Origin: Ardenticatenaceae bacterium
GTDB taxonomy: Bacteria; Chloroflexota; Anaerolineae; Promineifilales; Promineifilaceae
Assembly: GCA_020634315.1 (NCBI GenBank)
Contig: JACKBV010000018.1
Span: 1 to 64,000 of the forward strand
Direction: 5' to 3'
Length of the DNA stretch: 64,000 nt
This document shows, piece by piece, positions 43,611 through 56,646 of the stretch (position 1 is the stretch's first letter; each line of letters begins with the position of its first letter). The position numbers were made by a program, and so were the translations under genes. The notes below the pieces were generated by a model. It saw only the letters and a list, made by a program, of their open reading frames with translations, did not search any database and had not been told where the DNA came from.

Positions 43611-45425
43611 TTAGCTCGCTGTCGTCGCCAAATCCTCTTCCAACTCATTCTCAATTTGCGATTGCAGATTGAAAATACGTTGATACGTCCCGGCAGCCGC
43701 CATCAGCTCATCATGCGTGCCTGTTTGGATGATGTTTCCCTTGTCCATCACCAAAATCAAATCCGCATTCATCACCGTTTGAATGCGATGGGCAATGATA
43801 AAGGTTGTGCGCCCCGGCAAAAGCTGTTCCAGCGCCTCGCGGATGGCTGTTTCTGTCTCTGTATCTACCGAGGAGGTCGCATCATCCAAAATTAAGATGC
43901 GCGGATCCTTTAACAGCGTGCGGGCCAATGTTATGCGCTGCTTTTGCCCCCCGGAAAGGGTCACGCCTTTTTCGCCAACCAGCGTGCTGTAACCATCGGG
44001 GAAGGTGAGAATGACCTCGTGAATGGCTGCGGCGCGTGCGGCCGCCTCGATTTCTTCGTCACTGACATTGCGCCCCACGCCATAGAGAATGTTTTCGCGA
44101 ATGGTGCGCGAAAAAAGAAAGGGTTCTTGCTGCACAATGCCAATTTGCTGGCGTAAATAACGGCGCGGATAGTCGCGCAGCTCAACGCCATCCAGTGTGA
44201 CGCTGCCTTCGTTGTAATCATAAAAGCGGGGCAGCAGGTTGACGAGTGTTGTTTTGCCTGCGCCGGTTGAACCGATGAGGGCGATGACTTGTCCCGGCTG
44301 GCAGCGGAAGGAGATGTTGTGGAGAACGGCCGTTTCTCCATCATAATGAAATCCAACCCGGTCAAACACAATCTCGCCATGCACCGGGCCAGTCGGTTGA
44401 TGCTGCCCCACATCAAGCGGCTCCCGATCTTCACGAATAATGGCAAGCACGCGCCCAAACGAGACAATGCCGGTAGACATATCGACAATCAAACGGCCAA
44501 GTTGTCGCAGCGGCCAGGCAATCATGTTCAGCATCCCCATGTAAGCAATAAACGTGCCCACCGTAATGATGCCATTGATCGCCATTGTCGCCCCGACGAA
44601 ATAGCCTAGAATGAGCTGCGCGAAAACAAGGATGTCCGTGCTCGGCCAGTAAACCGCGTGCATAATGAGCAGCCGCTTGCCGCGTGTATAGCGCTCAAAA
44701 TTATCCCCCTCAAACTTGTCCATTTCATACGCTTGCCGCGCAAATGCCTTAACCACCCGAATGCCGCTTAGATTTTCTTGCAGCGTTGTCGAAAGTTTTG
44801 CCTCTTGTTCCTGAAATTCTTCATACAACTGCGAAACTTTGCGGAAGAAAAAGACCGATGTCAGCAGCACCAGGGGAATGAGGATGATGGAAATGAGCGC
44901 CAGGCGCACATTGAGGGTGAGTAAGGCCGCAAAATTGACCAAAAAGAGGAGGATAATGCGTCCTGCGCCAATGGCCTGATCGGCATAAAAGCGGCGCAAA
45001 GCATCTACATCAGATGTGGCACGTTGAATTAGCTCTCCGGTGGGTGTTTTGTCATGATAGGTGAAGGAAAGGTGCTGGATGTGGTCATAAAGATAGTCGC
45101 GCAGGCGGCGCGTTGCGCCTTCGGCGGCTTCCGCAGACCATTTGCCACTGAGGAATGTGAACCCGCCTTGAAATAATGCTAAGGCGATGAATCCTAATGC
45201 TACCCAAGGCAGACGGGAAACGGCCGTTTCGCTGCCCAGCACATCATCCGTGAAATAACGCAGTAAATAGTAAAACGCGGTACGTGCAACAGCAGAAAAA
45301 CCAACTGCCGCCACAGCCACAACATATAGCCAATGGTAGCCGCTAAGCATTGTCCACAATCCCTTAAATTGAGATTGATTGACAACTTGTTTGGGATCAA
45401 AGTTTGATGATCGCTTTTCGTTCAT
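43611..45425 (-). CDS. ABC exporter half-transporter, degenerate-site subunit
   Basis: Six membrane helices precede a cassette with Walker A GSTGAGKTT, canonical signature LSGGQKQRITLAR and H-loop IAHRIQT, but Walker B reads ILILDDATSSVDT, with Asp replacing the catalytic Glu. That marks it as the non-hydrolysing half of a heterodimeric exporter with the gene 18 bases downstream. I chose the ATG at 45425 (604 residues); the ORF runs 31 codons further upstream. Neither start has a strong ribosome site. It is divergent from a CDF transporter gene. Confidence 0.9.
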   Translation of the reverse strand: MNEKRSSNFDPKQVVNQSQFKGLWTMLSGYHWLYVVAVAAVGFSAVARTAFYYLLRYFTDDVLGSETAVSRLPWVALGFIALALFQGGFTFLSGKWSAEAAEGATRRLRDYLYDHIQHLSFTYHDKTPTGELIQRATSDVDALRRFYADQAIGAGRIILLFLVNFAALLTLNVRLALISIILIPLVLLTSVFFFRKVSQLYEEFQEQEAKLSTTLQENLSGIRVVKAFARQAYEMDKFEGDNFERYTRGKRLLIMHAVYWPSTDILVFAQLILGYFVGATMAINGIITVGTFIAYMGMLNMIAWPLRQLGRLIVDMSTGIVSFGRVLAIIREDREPLDVGQHQPTGPVHGEIVFDRVGFHYDGETAVLHNISFRCQPGQVIALIGSTGAGKTTLVNLLPRFYDYNEGSVTLDGVELRDYPRRYLRQQIGIVQQEPFLFSRTIRENILYGVGRNVSDEEIEAAARAAAIHEVILTFPDGYSTLVGEKGVTLSGGQKQRITLARTLLKDPRILILDDATSSVDTETETAIREALEQLLPGRTTFIIAHRIQTVMNADLILVMDKGNIIQTGTHDELMAAAGTYQRIFNLQSQIENELEEDLATTAS

Positions 45426-45595
45426 AATTGTATGTTTGTGCCAATAGTATGCTGCCCCAACAGTAAAGGCATCATGACATTCACGTTTTCTTGCAGATGT
45501 TAGATGATTAGCTAACAAAACTGACGGGAAGCATATCCTAATCCATGATTTTCGTCACTTGTCATCGTTCAATAAAACGATCACAATGGATTTTT

Positions 45596-46507
45596 ATGGA
45601 AACACGACGTGGATTAACGCAATTTGCCTGGCTGTCCATCGGAACGGCCGTTCTCACCATTGGTCTAAAGTTTACTTCTTACCTGCTCACAGGATCAGTT
45701 GGGTTGTTATCCGATGCCCTCGAATCGGGTGTCAATCTGGTCGCGGCAATTATTGCCCTGATTGCCCTGACCGTTGCCGGTCGCCCGCCAGATGACGAAC
45801 ATACTTATGGTCATGATAAAGCGGAATATTTTTCCAGCGGTGTTGAAGGGGTGCTGATTGTCATTGCGGCCGTGACTATTGCCGCTTCGGCCATGCAACG
45901 CCTCGTACATTTGCAGCCACTGGAACAGGTTGGCATTGGTGTCGTTGTATCTGTTATCGCGGCTATTTTGAATGGCGTGGTTGCACAGATATTACTGCGT
46001 GCCGGACGCAAATACAACTCGGTGACATTGATAGCCGACTCCAAACATCTCATGACCGATGTCTGGACATCGGGGGGTGTTGTCATTGGTGTGGCCGCAG
46101 TGGTTGTGACGGGCTGGCAATGGCTAGACCCGGTCATTGCCATGTTGGTGGCGCTGCAAATTGTCTTTTCCGGCGTGCGTCTCGTGCGCGAATCTATTGG
46201 CGGGTTGATGGATACGGCTTTACCGGCGGAAGAGTTGGCACAAATAACGGCCGTTTTGGATAAATACAACCAGCAAGAGCACATTGAGTATCACGCCTTG
46301 CGCACACGGCGTGCCGGAGCGCAGCGTTTTGCTTCTGTTCACATTCAGGTTCCGGGGGAATGGACTATTCAGCAAGGGCATAATCTGGTTGAAGTCATTG
46401 AACGAGACATGCGCCAGACGTTGACACCCATTTCCATGATTATTCACATTGAACCTATTGAAGACCCTTCCTCTTGGGAGGATATTCCTCTGGTGCGGGT
46501 GGATGAA

Positions 46508-46513
<6 letters not shown>
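45596..46513 (+). CDS. Cation diffusion facilitator (CDF) metal transporter
   Basis: The 305-residue protein has six membrane helices and a C-terminal cytoplasmic ferredoxin-like domain (about 205-290). The helix-5 metal site HLMTD is canonical, but the helix-2 site reads SDALESGVN, with Glu and Asn where zinc CDFs usually have His and Asp, so the metal may not be zinc. It would export divalent cations using the proton gradient. The start at 45596 lacks a strong ribosome site. Its last 6 bases overlap the convergent GH3-like gene. Confidence 0.87.
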
Positions 46514-49456
<2,943 letters not shown>

Positions 49457-49488
49457 GCGCAAATTGTTTCTTCCCAGTCCTCATGGCA

Positions 49489-49584
49489 TAAAACGTAAAA
49501 GGTGTTGGCAAATGTTGTTTCTCTTACAGCAGTTACCACAGGAGCGAGGCGGCGTTTTTACGTTTTACGCTTTACGTTTTACGA
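49489..49584. repeat. TTTACGTTTTACG repeats in a divergent intergenic region
   Basis: Two adjacent 14-base copies (TTTACGTTTTACGC at 49557-49570 and TTTACGTTTTACGA at 49571-49584) face an inverted copy TAAAACGTAAAA at 49489-49500. They lie between the divergent GH3-like and S41 protease genes and may be regulatory sites or part of a dispersed repeat. Confidence 0.55.
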
Positions 49585-49665
49585 GGGGGATTATACCGTA
49601 GATTGCTTCACCGAACACCTGTGTTACAATTTTTTCATGAGTTTATACAACCCCAGAGAAGAGAT

Positions 49666-50865
49666 ATGTCATCAACTGCAAAGAGTTTACTAACAGTCAC
49701 ATTATTATTACTGCTGGCAGCCAGTGCCTTTGTTGCCGGTTACTTTACCAATGATTTCGTCGAATTAATGAGCGGTGAGGGGACGTTGGTGCGCGAACGC
49801 CAGGACTTTGACCTGTTTTGGGAAGCATGGGATCGCATTGAAACCAACTTCATTGGCGAATTACCTACCTCTCAAGCATTTACATATGGCGCGATTCGTG
49901 GTGTCGTTGGCTTGTTAGACGACCCCTACACGGTTTTCATTGAGCCTGCTATTCGTGATCAAGAGCGAGAATCGTTGCGTGGCACATTTGGCGGTATTGG
50001 CGCTTACATCCGTCGCCCTGAAGAAGGGGGTGATATGGTGCTAGAGCCGATTCCTGGTAATCCGGCTGAACTGGCCGGTGTTTTGTTTGGTGATGTGCTG
50101 ATTGCGATTGACGAGACGCCCGTGACGCCGGAGATGACCGTACAAGAGGTGGCTGATTTGGTGCGCGGCGAGAAAGGGACAACGGTGACGCTAACGGTCA
50201 TTCACCCTGGCGAAAGCGACAGCGTGGACATTGATGTTGTCCGTGATGATATACTTATCCCCTCTGTCACTTACCGCATGCTAGATACGGAAACCCCGAT
50301 TGGGTATATTCAGTTGACTCGTTTTAGCGGGGAAAGTGGCAATGAGATTTACAACGCTATTGTTGATCTGACAGACCAGGGGGCGCAGAAGCTGGTGCTG
50401 GATTTACGTGGCAATGGGGGCGGGCTGTTGGATGCGGCCGTTTCCGTGGCTGACCATTTTATGGATGAAGGTGTTGTCGTTTACCAGGAAAGCCGCACCG
50501 AAGGGGAAAAAGTGCGCGAGACAACGAACGAGACCATTGCGCCGGACGTTCCTCTGGTTATTTTAGTTGATGGCGGCACCGCCAGCGCTTCAGAAATTCT
50601 TGCTGGTGCGCTGCAAGATCGGGAACGGGCAACGATTATCGGGCAGAAAACATTTGGCAAAGGGTCTGTGCAGCTTGTCTTTGACTTGAGCGATGGCTCA
50701 TCTGTGCATGTGACCTCGGCACGATGGCTGACGCCCGACAAGCATCAAATCGACCAGCAAGGGTTAGAGCCAGATATTGTGGTGGAAATTACGCAAGATG
50801 CTATTGATAACGGCCGTGACGACGTTTTGAACCAGGCTGTCGAATTTTTGCAGCAATTACCCTAA
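49666..50865 (+). CDS. S41 family C-terminal processing protease with PDZ domain
   Basis: An N-terminal membrane helix (LLTVTLLLLLAASAFVAGYF) anchors the 399-residue protein outside the membrane. A PDZ domain (GTFGGIGAYIRRP to DIDVVRDD) leads into the S41 catalytic part: LVLDLRGNGGGLLDAAV, nucleophile Ser in GGTASASEILAGAL, and Lys in QKTFGKGSVQL. It would cleave exposed C-termini of envelope proteins. The ATG at 49666 is chosen because the signal follows at once; the ribosome site is weak. A paralogue lies 173 bases downstream. Confidence 0.92.
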   Translation: MSSTAKSLLTVTLLLLLAASAFVAGYFTNDFVELMSGEGTLVRERQDFDLFWEAWDRIETNFIGELPTSQAFTYGAIRGVVGLLDDPYTVFIEPAIRDQERESLRGTFGGIGAYIRRPEEGGDMVLEPIPGNPAELAGVLFGDVLIAIDETPVTPEMTVQEVADLVRGEKGTTVTLTVIHPGESDSVDIDVVRDDILIPSVTYRMLDTETPIGYIQLTRFSGESGNEIYNAIVDLTDQGAQKLVLDLRGNGGGLLDAAVSVADHFMDEGVVVYQESRTEGEKVRETTNETIAPDVPLVILVDGGTASASEILAGALQDRERATIIGQKTFGKGSVQLVFDLSDGSSVHVTSARWLTPDKHQIDQQGLEPDIVVEITQDAIDNGRDDVLNQAVEFLQQLP

Positions 50866-51038
50866 ACGGAGCAGAGCCATTTTCTGCTTTGGCACAAAGG
50901 TTATCGACAGCACTCAAATCAGTTGTTACAAGCTGTAGATATGCTGCGCGGGATGAGAAAATGTGGAACTTTGCGGCAATTTCGGTGGATTGTGGTTATT
51001 GTCAGCATCAACACGAGTAATTGAGAGAAGGAAGTATT

Positions 51039-52478
51039 ATGGTTGATCATGAACCAACAGGACAAAAGCAAACCAATTGGCTGGTAATTGGGGCAGTGGC
51101 TATTGCCGCATTATTTTTGGTTATGTGCGTTGGGTTAGCCGGATTTGCCTTGGGGCGCTCGACAACATCGACTGAGACTGTGCAGGAAACAATTCGAGAG
51201 ACTGTCACCGAATTGGTGGAAGTGACGCGAGAAGTGACCGTTGTCCCGACGGCAAGTGACACGAGCAGTGCAGAGCAGTCAGAAGTGGACGATACGCAAG
51301 CGGGCACGGTTGATACACCGCCACTGCCTACAACCGAGCCATCTGCTCCCCCGTTAACACAAGAGACGCCAACAGAGCCTGCGCCAACAGAGCCATCGGC
51401 ATATAGCGATATAGCAGAGCTTGACCTGGATGTGCTTTATGAGGTGTGGGATATTGTTGAGCGGCAGTTTGACGGAGACCTACCGGCAGAGGAAGATTTG
51501 CTTTTCTCCTTGATTGAAGGCTCGTTAGGGACGCTTGATGATGAATATACGCGCTTTATCCGTCCTGATATTGCTGCCCGCATGCGCGAGGATATGGGCG
51601 GATCGATCTCCGGTATTGGCGCATTTGTGCGGGAAACGGAAGATGGGTTGATCGAAATTGTTGCGCCGATTGAAGGACAACCGGCTGAATTGGTGGGATT
51701 GCGTGCTGGCGACATTATCGTCACTGTGGATGGCGAATCGGTCATTGGCAAAACTTTTGATGAAGTGCTGCTGTTGGTGCGTGGGCCGGAAGGGTCGGTT
51801 GTTGTCATAGAGGTTGCCCGTGAAGGCGAAGAGGCGTACCTGCCTTTTACCATTACGCGTGCTCGTTTTGAAGTGCCGGTAACTGAGGCGGAAATGCTGC
51901 CGGGGAATATCGCTTATATTCGCCTGTTGGAGTTTAATCAGGTGGCGACGGAGCGTATGTTGGCTGACCTGGATGAATTGCTGGCGCAAAATCCGGATGG
52001 GTTGATTTTGGATTTGCGTAATAATCCTGGTGGTTTTTTGAATCAGGCGGTGTCTATTGCTGACATTTTCTTGCCTACATCGGTGGTGTTGATTGAGCGT
52101 AATAATCAAGGCCTGGATGATACGTTCCGTGTCGATGATGGAGATGTGGGCGAGTCGATTCCTATGGTGGTGTTGGTGAATCAGGCCAGCGCCAGTGCTG
52201 CGGAGATTGTGGCTGGGGCGCTGCGGGATAACGGCCGTGCCATTCTCATTGGCGAGACAACTTTTGGCAAAGGGTCCGTTCAACAGGTACACACGTTGTC
52301 TAATGGCGCTGAATTGCGTGTAACAATTGCTCGTTGGTACACGCCTGCTAATGTGAGCATTAGTCAGGAGGGCATTACACCGGATATTGAGGTGGAAGCG
52401 CCGGCCGACATTGTTTTTGGCAGCGACAATGATGCACCATTGCAGCGGGCTGTGGATTACTTGTTGAATGGTGAATAA
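51039..52478 (+). CDS. S41 family protease with Thr/Pro-rich spacer
   Basis: This paralogue of the upstream gene has a membrane helix at about 18-40 and a long Thr/Glu/Pro-rich spacer (about 45-130). A PDZ domain (SGISGIGAFVRET to EGEEAYLPF) and the S41 core follow (LILDLRNNPGGFLNQAV, Ser in QASASAAEIVAGAL, Lys in TTFGKGSVQQV). The spacer would place the protease away from the membrane or through the wall. GAAGGAAG lies 4 bases before the ATG. The two proteases may divide substrates by reach. Confidence 0.9.
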   Translation: MVDHEPTGQKQTNWLVIGAVAIAALFLVMCVGLAGFALGRSTTSTETVQETIRETVTELVEVTREVTVVPTASDTSSAEQSEVDDTQAGTVDTPPLPTTEPSAPPLTQETPTEPAPTEPSAYSDIAELDLDVLYEVWDIVERQFDGDLPAEEDLLFSLIEGSLGTLDDEYTRFIRPDIAARMREDMGGSISGIGAFVRETEDGLIEIVAPIEGQPAELVGLRAGDIIVTVDGESVIGKTFDEVLLLVRGPEGSVVVIEVAREGEEAYLPFTITRARFEVPVTEAEMLPGNIAYIRLLEFNQVATERMLADLDELLAQNPDGLILDLRNNPGGFLNQAVSIADIFLPTSVVLIERNNQGLDDTFRVDDGDVGESIPMVVLVNQASASAAEIVAGALRDNGRAILIGETTFGKGSVQQVHTLSNGAELRVTIARWYTPANVSISQEGITPDIEVEAPADIVFGSDNDAPLQRAVDYLLNGE

Positions 52479-52598
52479 GTAAGGGAGGCGGCTCCCGGCA
52501 CAGCTTGATTCTTTAATCATTATCCTTCCAAAGGAAAGTGAGGATAGCAAGTTGCTTTTATCACAACTTTTGGCAGGTTTTTATTCTGGTAAGAAGAT

Positions 52599-53066
52599 AT
52601 GACAAAGTCTGAAGGCATAAAGATCATTTCTAATAACCGGCGTGCCCGTCACGATTATGAACTGCTTGATTTTTTCGAGGCGGGTCTTGTCTTGCAGGGA
52701 ACGGAGATTAAGTCTATTCGTGCGCATCATGCGAGTTTGCAGCGGAGTTATGTGCAAAACCGTGAGGGGGAGTTGTGGCTGATTGAAGCCAACATTGCTC
52801 AGTATGAGTATGGGAATCGGGAGAATCATGACCCGACGCGCCCGCGTAAACTGCTCCTCCACCGGCGCGAAATCAATAAATTGATAGAGACGTTGCAGCA
52901 AAAAGGGTTGACGTTAATTCCTACCAAGCTGTATTTGAAAAACGGCCGTGCAAAAGTGGAGATCGCGTTAGCGCGTGGGAAGCACAAATATGACAAGCGC
53001 CAGGATTTGGCGAAACGAGATGCGCAGCGCCATGTGGATCGGGCGCTGCGCGAGAAGTACAGGTGA
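52599..53066 (+). CDS. smpB: SsrA-binding protein
   Basis: The 155-residue protein is SmpB, which binds tmRNA and brings it to stalled ribosomes. Signature stretches are NRRARHDYELLDFFEAGLVLQGTEIKSIR, SLQRSYV, PTRPRKLLLHRREI and the basic C-terminal tail GKHKYDKRQDLAKRDAQRHVDRAL. The tmRNA gene ssrA is not seen next to it or elsewhere in the window. Confidence 0.96.
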   Translation: MTKSEGIKIISNNRRARHDYELLDFFEAGLVLQGTEIKSIRAHHASLQRSYVQNREGELWLIEANIAQYEYGNRENHDPTRPRKLLLHRREINKLIETLQQKGLTLIPTKLYLKNGRAKVEIALARGKHKYDKRQDLAKRDAQRHVDRALREKYR

Positions 53067-53107
53067 TGGGGGTGTGAACCGCAACCCGTGAACTTGGGGC
53101 TGCGGTT

Positions 53108-54238
53108 TTAGAATTCGGCGACGAACCAGGCGGCGACGTAACCTTCTTTGCCGTCGCTGGTGCGTACTTTGAGCCATTGTCCGTCTTTACCCAGTTTATT
53201 TTTGCCGTCCTCATCTATAACGTCTAGGGTGGTGTTTGTGGTGAGGTAGCGAATCAAGGTGTCGTTGGCAACGCGGGGTTCGCTGCGGAAGGATAGCTGT
53301 TGGGTGGTGACTTTGACTTTGAAGGTGGTGACTGCTGGGGGCGTTACGGGTGCTGGGGTTGGGGAAGGCGGTGTTGTGGGGATAACGGCCGTTTCCTGTA
53401 CCAACCACGCCGCCACATACCCCTCCGTCCCCGATGCGTCTTGAACACGCAGCCACTGCCCTTGCTTGCCGAGTTTGGCACGGGCAGTGCTCGTCGTATC
53501 CAAAACTTGCAGCGTTTCCGTTGTCGCCAAAATTTTCAACTGTGTGCCGGAAATAGGCTGCTGGCGCAGTTTCAATTCAATGGTCGGTTTGACGGCAATG
53601 GGGTCTCCTGTTTCCGTTGGTGTAGGCGCTGGAGCCGGTGTTGGCGTAATGTCCTTGGGCCGCTTAAAAATGGCTGTTGCATGCTCAACGGGATCGGCCG
53701 TTTCCTGTAACTCCCCTTTGCCATGCCAAATTGCTTCCAAAATCACATCTTCCGCTTTCTTGCCCCCAAATCCATAGCGCCCCAACAATGTGTTCGGCGC
53801 ATCATCCTTTTGCCACGGATCCCACATCAAATAATCATCCTCTTGCTTTTGGTAAAGCACCACCCAATGACTGTCAATGTTGGCATCTGGCGTCCAGTCT
53901 ACGCGCACAGCAATCAATGAACCCTGCTGCAAACCGCTGTCAATCAGGCTCATTGGGGCGGGCGTGCCTTCGCACTGCACGCGCTTTTGGCGCTGCATAC
54001 CCAGCTGCGGAAACTGCCCTGGCACTTGCGCCGATTTAATCCAGGCTCCCGTGAAGCCATTGTTGGCTTTCATGCGTTCGTTGAGGGACGCAGGAGTTTC
54101 GTTGGCACCAAAGTGATTGACAATCATCGCCATGCTGGTCAGTAAACAGCCGACTTGCTCGATGGTCAACGCATTTTGCGTGCCAATTTTGTTGTCTTTC
54201 CAGCGGGAATCGTTTTGATAAAGCTGTTTGTTAGACAT
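53108..54238 (-). CDS. C39-like peptidase domain with two SH3-type repeats
   Basis: Residues 1-170 resemble a C39/papain-like domain with Cys31 (VGCLLTSMAMIV), His124 (DSHWVVLYQ) and Asp140 (MWDPWQ) in catalytic order. Pro/Thr linkers connect two bacterial SH3 domains (about 215-285 and 305-376), both ending GYVAAW. SH3 repeats usually bind cell-wall peptides. There is no signal peptide, which is odd for a wall enzyme and leaves open phage- or toxin-like release, or a cytoplasmic role. It is convergent with smpB. Confidence 0.82.
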   Translation of the reverse strand: MSNKQLYQNDSRWKDNKIGTQNALTIEQVGCLLTSMAMIVNHFGANETPASLNERMKANNGFTGAWIKSAQVPGQFPQLGMQRQKRVQCEGTPAPMSLIDSGLQQGSLIAVRVDWTPDANIDSHWVVLYQKQEDDYLMWDPWQKDDAPNTLLGRYGFGGKKAEDVILEAIWHGKGELQETADPVEHATAIFKRPKDITPTPAPAPTPTETGDPIAVKPTIELKLRQQPISGTQLKILATTETLQVLDTTSTARAKLGKQGQWLRVQDASGTEGYVAAWLVQETAVIPTTPPSPTPAPVTPPAVTTFKVKVTTQQLSFRSEPRVANDTLIRYLTTNTTLDVIDEDGKNKLGKDGQWLKVRTSDGKEGYVAAWFVAEF

Positions 54239-54400
54239 GGAATCTCCTTTTGGGGTGATCGGAAATGGAGAGCTGTCTGCTTCTCGACTCCGAGCAAAGA
54301 GTAGGGCTTAACTTGCCACAGATTCTTCTACCGTTTCGTCTATCACAACGCCGTTAAAATTTTGGCAATGACGCTGAAGATCGCAGTATACAGCAAAAGT

Positions 54401-56584
54401 TTACTCTTTTGTCAGGCGAAACAGCGTCAAAAGTAAAACGAGTGTTACCAGTAAAATCTGGATGGCGACGAGCGGTGTGTTGGTTGTTTGCGGCAGGATG
54501 GGTGTTGTTTTGGCTGCCGGTTGTGCTTTTGGCGTCGATGCGCTTGTGTTGGCACCGATGGCTGTTGGCGCAACGGCCGTTGCCACCTTTGTCAACAAAA
54601 AATCCACAATCAGGTCGATTTGCTCATCGGACAGCCGCTGCCGATAGTCACGCGGCATAATGTTTTCCAGGCAAGGGCCATTGGGGCACGCTGGCGCGAT
54701 GAACGCGTTTGGCTCCAGGATGGACTGCCGGATGTACTCAGCCGCAGATAGGCCGGGCACACGTTCACCGGCTGTGTCGGCAATGTGTGTCAGGTCAGGG
54801 CCAACTTTGCGGGCTTCGCCCAGAGCGCCAATGGTGTGGCATGCGCCACAGCCGGAATTCAGAATGATGTCGGCGGCGTCATCCCCTTGCACGGGGCGCG
54901 GTGTGGCGGTGGGGGCTGGCGTGGGAACGGCCGTTGCCGTGACCGTCGCCTTGGGGGTCGCCCGCGCCTCTTCAATTTCGGTTACAGTTGGTTGTCGCAG
55001 TTCTGTTGCCGGAGCGATGCGTAAAACGGCCGTGCATTGATTAATGCCCGGTTCCGGATCAGGCATACACCACAACGGATTGCTCTTTTTCGTTTTTAGC
55101 AGCGGCACGAACCAAACCACAATATCTTGCCCTGAGATTGGCTCTCCATCCAGCCATTGACGCGGCGGTTGGAATGTGTCGCCCGGCCCGGTGGCAATTG
55201 GGCCATCCCCTTCCTCTTCCTTCTTTTGCAGCACAAACAAACGTGCTTCATCTAAGCCCAGCGGATCCGTGCGTGCCATTTGCCAGGTGTACAATGTGTC
55301 GCCATCAAATGTGCCCAATTTCGTGCCATCTGGGGCGACATCGTCCACCACCGGATATAGCTCAAACTCCGTTTCCGCTTCCCGCCATTCGCCATCTTGC
55401 CAGACGGCGACGTGATCCCCCTCTGGCCCATCAATGTCCATGTCAATGCGCCAAAATGGGCGATAAATGGAGAGGTCGTCGCAGCCTGGTCCATGCGATA
55501 CAAATTGCGGCGAAAACGAGCCATCGGCAAAAAACTGCATCACCTGCTCATACCGGTAGCAGCAAATGCAGTTCGGCCAATGGGTGAATTCGGTGAACAA
55601 CTGCCGCACTTCAAAGCCATCGGCCAGGTCGGTGATTTGGGTGCCGCCAAAAGGAGGGACAGAGGCGTTGAAGCCGATTTCGTCACGATACCCGCCCGGC
55701 CAGCTTGGGTACCATGCCTCTACCTGACTGATTTTTGCGCTGGCGAAGACGAGGTTGCCATTGTAGGTGGCATCGCGGAATAAAATGCCATCGTGGGCCG
55801 TCATTTCCCAACAAACACTCCAGCCATCTTGTTCTTTACAATCATCAGTGTAGGCGTAGCGCTGCATGGGGGGAATGGCGCTGGTTGGCTGATTGGCACG
55901 GCCGCGCGTGTAAAAAATACGCGCCACCCTTTCTTGCTCGACGTTGACGAAAACATGGACGATACGGCCGCTTCCTGCCGGGTCGTGGTAAGTGAGGTCA
56001 ACACACCATTGATCGCGGCAGGCATCATCTACCAGCCAGCCAGACATGGGCACCATCACCTGTTCTTCGGCGCGGATGTCGCCGAGCAGCGCCTGCACTT
56101 CGGCATCGGCGGCGGCGATGTCCAGCACTTTGGCGGCGATGAGGCTGCTGCCCGCAGGACGGGCGAGGGGGTTTTGCCAGAAGGCGACGGTAACGGCCGT
56201 TTCCAGATTCACCACCGCCTCAATTGTTCCGCCCGCGTCAAAATTGTAAAACGTTGCCAGCGCACAATCATCCGCGCCACAACCCAGGTCAGCCCAGGCA
56301 CGGGCCTCGCCCGTGGTCAGCCGCACCGCTTCAACAAATGTGTAATCCGTTTCGGCCAGGAGTTGGTTCAGGGCCACATTTGTCAGCGCAATGTTGCGCA
56401 CCCAGACGCGATCTAACGCCGCTCCTGGCAGCGAGTAGCTGTAAAAATTCTGGCCGCTTTTGGCGACGGCCAGTTGGATTCTATTTTCCTGCCGCGCATA
56501 CCAGAAAAAGCTGGCAATGAGGAGGGCGACATTGATAATGATCAGTCGAAAAAGAAAGCGGCGACGCTTGTTAATTTGTGTCAT
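54401..56584 (-). CDS. Membrane-anchored fusion of an amine-oxidase-like beta domain and cytochrome c
   Basis: An N-terminal helix (about 11-30) and a C-terminal helix (LVAIQILLVTLVLLLTLF) flank a large extracytoplasmic region. Residues about 200-500 resemble the copper amine oxidase catalytic beta-sandwich (WEMTAHDGILFRDATYNGNLVFASAKISQVEAWYPSW, then VMQFFADGSFSPQF), but no TPQ-forming NY motif is evident. After a Thr/Ala/Pro linker, residues about 580-680 are a class I cytochrome c with CGACH heme binding and a Met ligand in ENIMPRDY. Electron transfer from an oxidised substrate to the respiratory chain is a plausible role. The amine-oxidase similarity is my reading and needs a profile search. 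Confidence 0.7.
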   Translation of the reverse strand: MTQINKRRRFLFRLIIINVALLIASFFWYARQENRIQLAVAKSGQNFYSYSLPGAALDRVWVRNIALTNVALNQLLAETDYTFVEAVRLTTGEARAWADLGCGADDCALATFYNFDAGGTIEAVVNLETAVTVAFWQNPLARPAGSSLIAAKVLDIAAADAEVQALLGDIRAEEQVMVPMSGWLVDDACRDQWCVDLTYHDPAGSGRIVHVFVNVEQERVARIFYTRGRANQPTSAIPPMQRYAYTDDCKEQDGWSVCWEMTAHDGILFRDATYNGNLVFASAKISQVEAWYPSWPGGYRDEIGFNASVPPFGGTQITDLADGFEVRQLFTEFTHWPNCICCYRYEQVMQFFADGSFSPQFVSHGPGCDDLSIYRPFWRIDMDIDGPEGDHVAVWQDGEWREAETEFELYPVVDDVAPDGTKLGTFDGDTLYTWQMARTDPLGLDEARLFVLQKKEEEGDGPIATGPGDTFQPPRQWLDGEPISGQDIVVWFVPLLKTKKSNPLWCMPDPEPGINQCTAVLRIAPATELRQPTVTEIEEARATPKATVTATAVPTPAPTATPRPVQGDDAADIILNSGCGACHTIGALGEARKVGPDLTHIADTAGERVPGLSAAEYIRQSILEPNAFIAPACPNGPCLENIMPRDYRQRLSDEQIDLIVDFLLTKVATAVAPTAIGANTSASTPKAQPAAKTTPILPQTTNTPLVAIQILLVTLVLLLTLFRLTKE

Positions 56585-56646
56585 GCTAATTTCATTGATT
56601 CGCTTTTGTTTGTCGTAAATTCTTCAAAAGTCGGTTTCTCGGAAGT

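Noticed and set aside
52479..53107. tmRNA gene next to smpB
   Set aside because: No tRNA-like ends or T-loop sequence could be found on either side of smpB.
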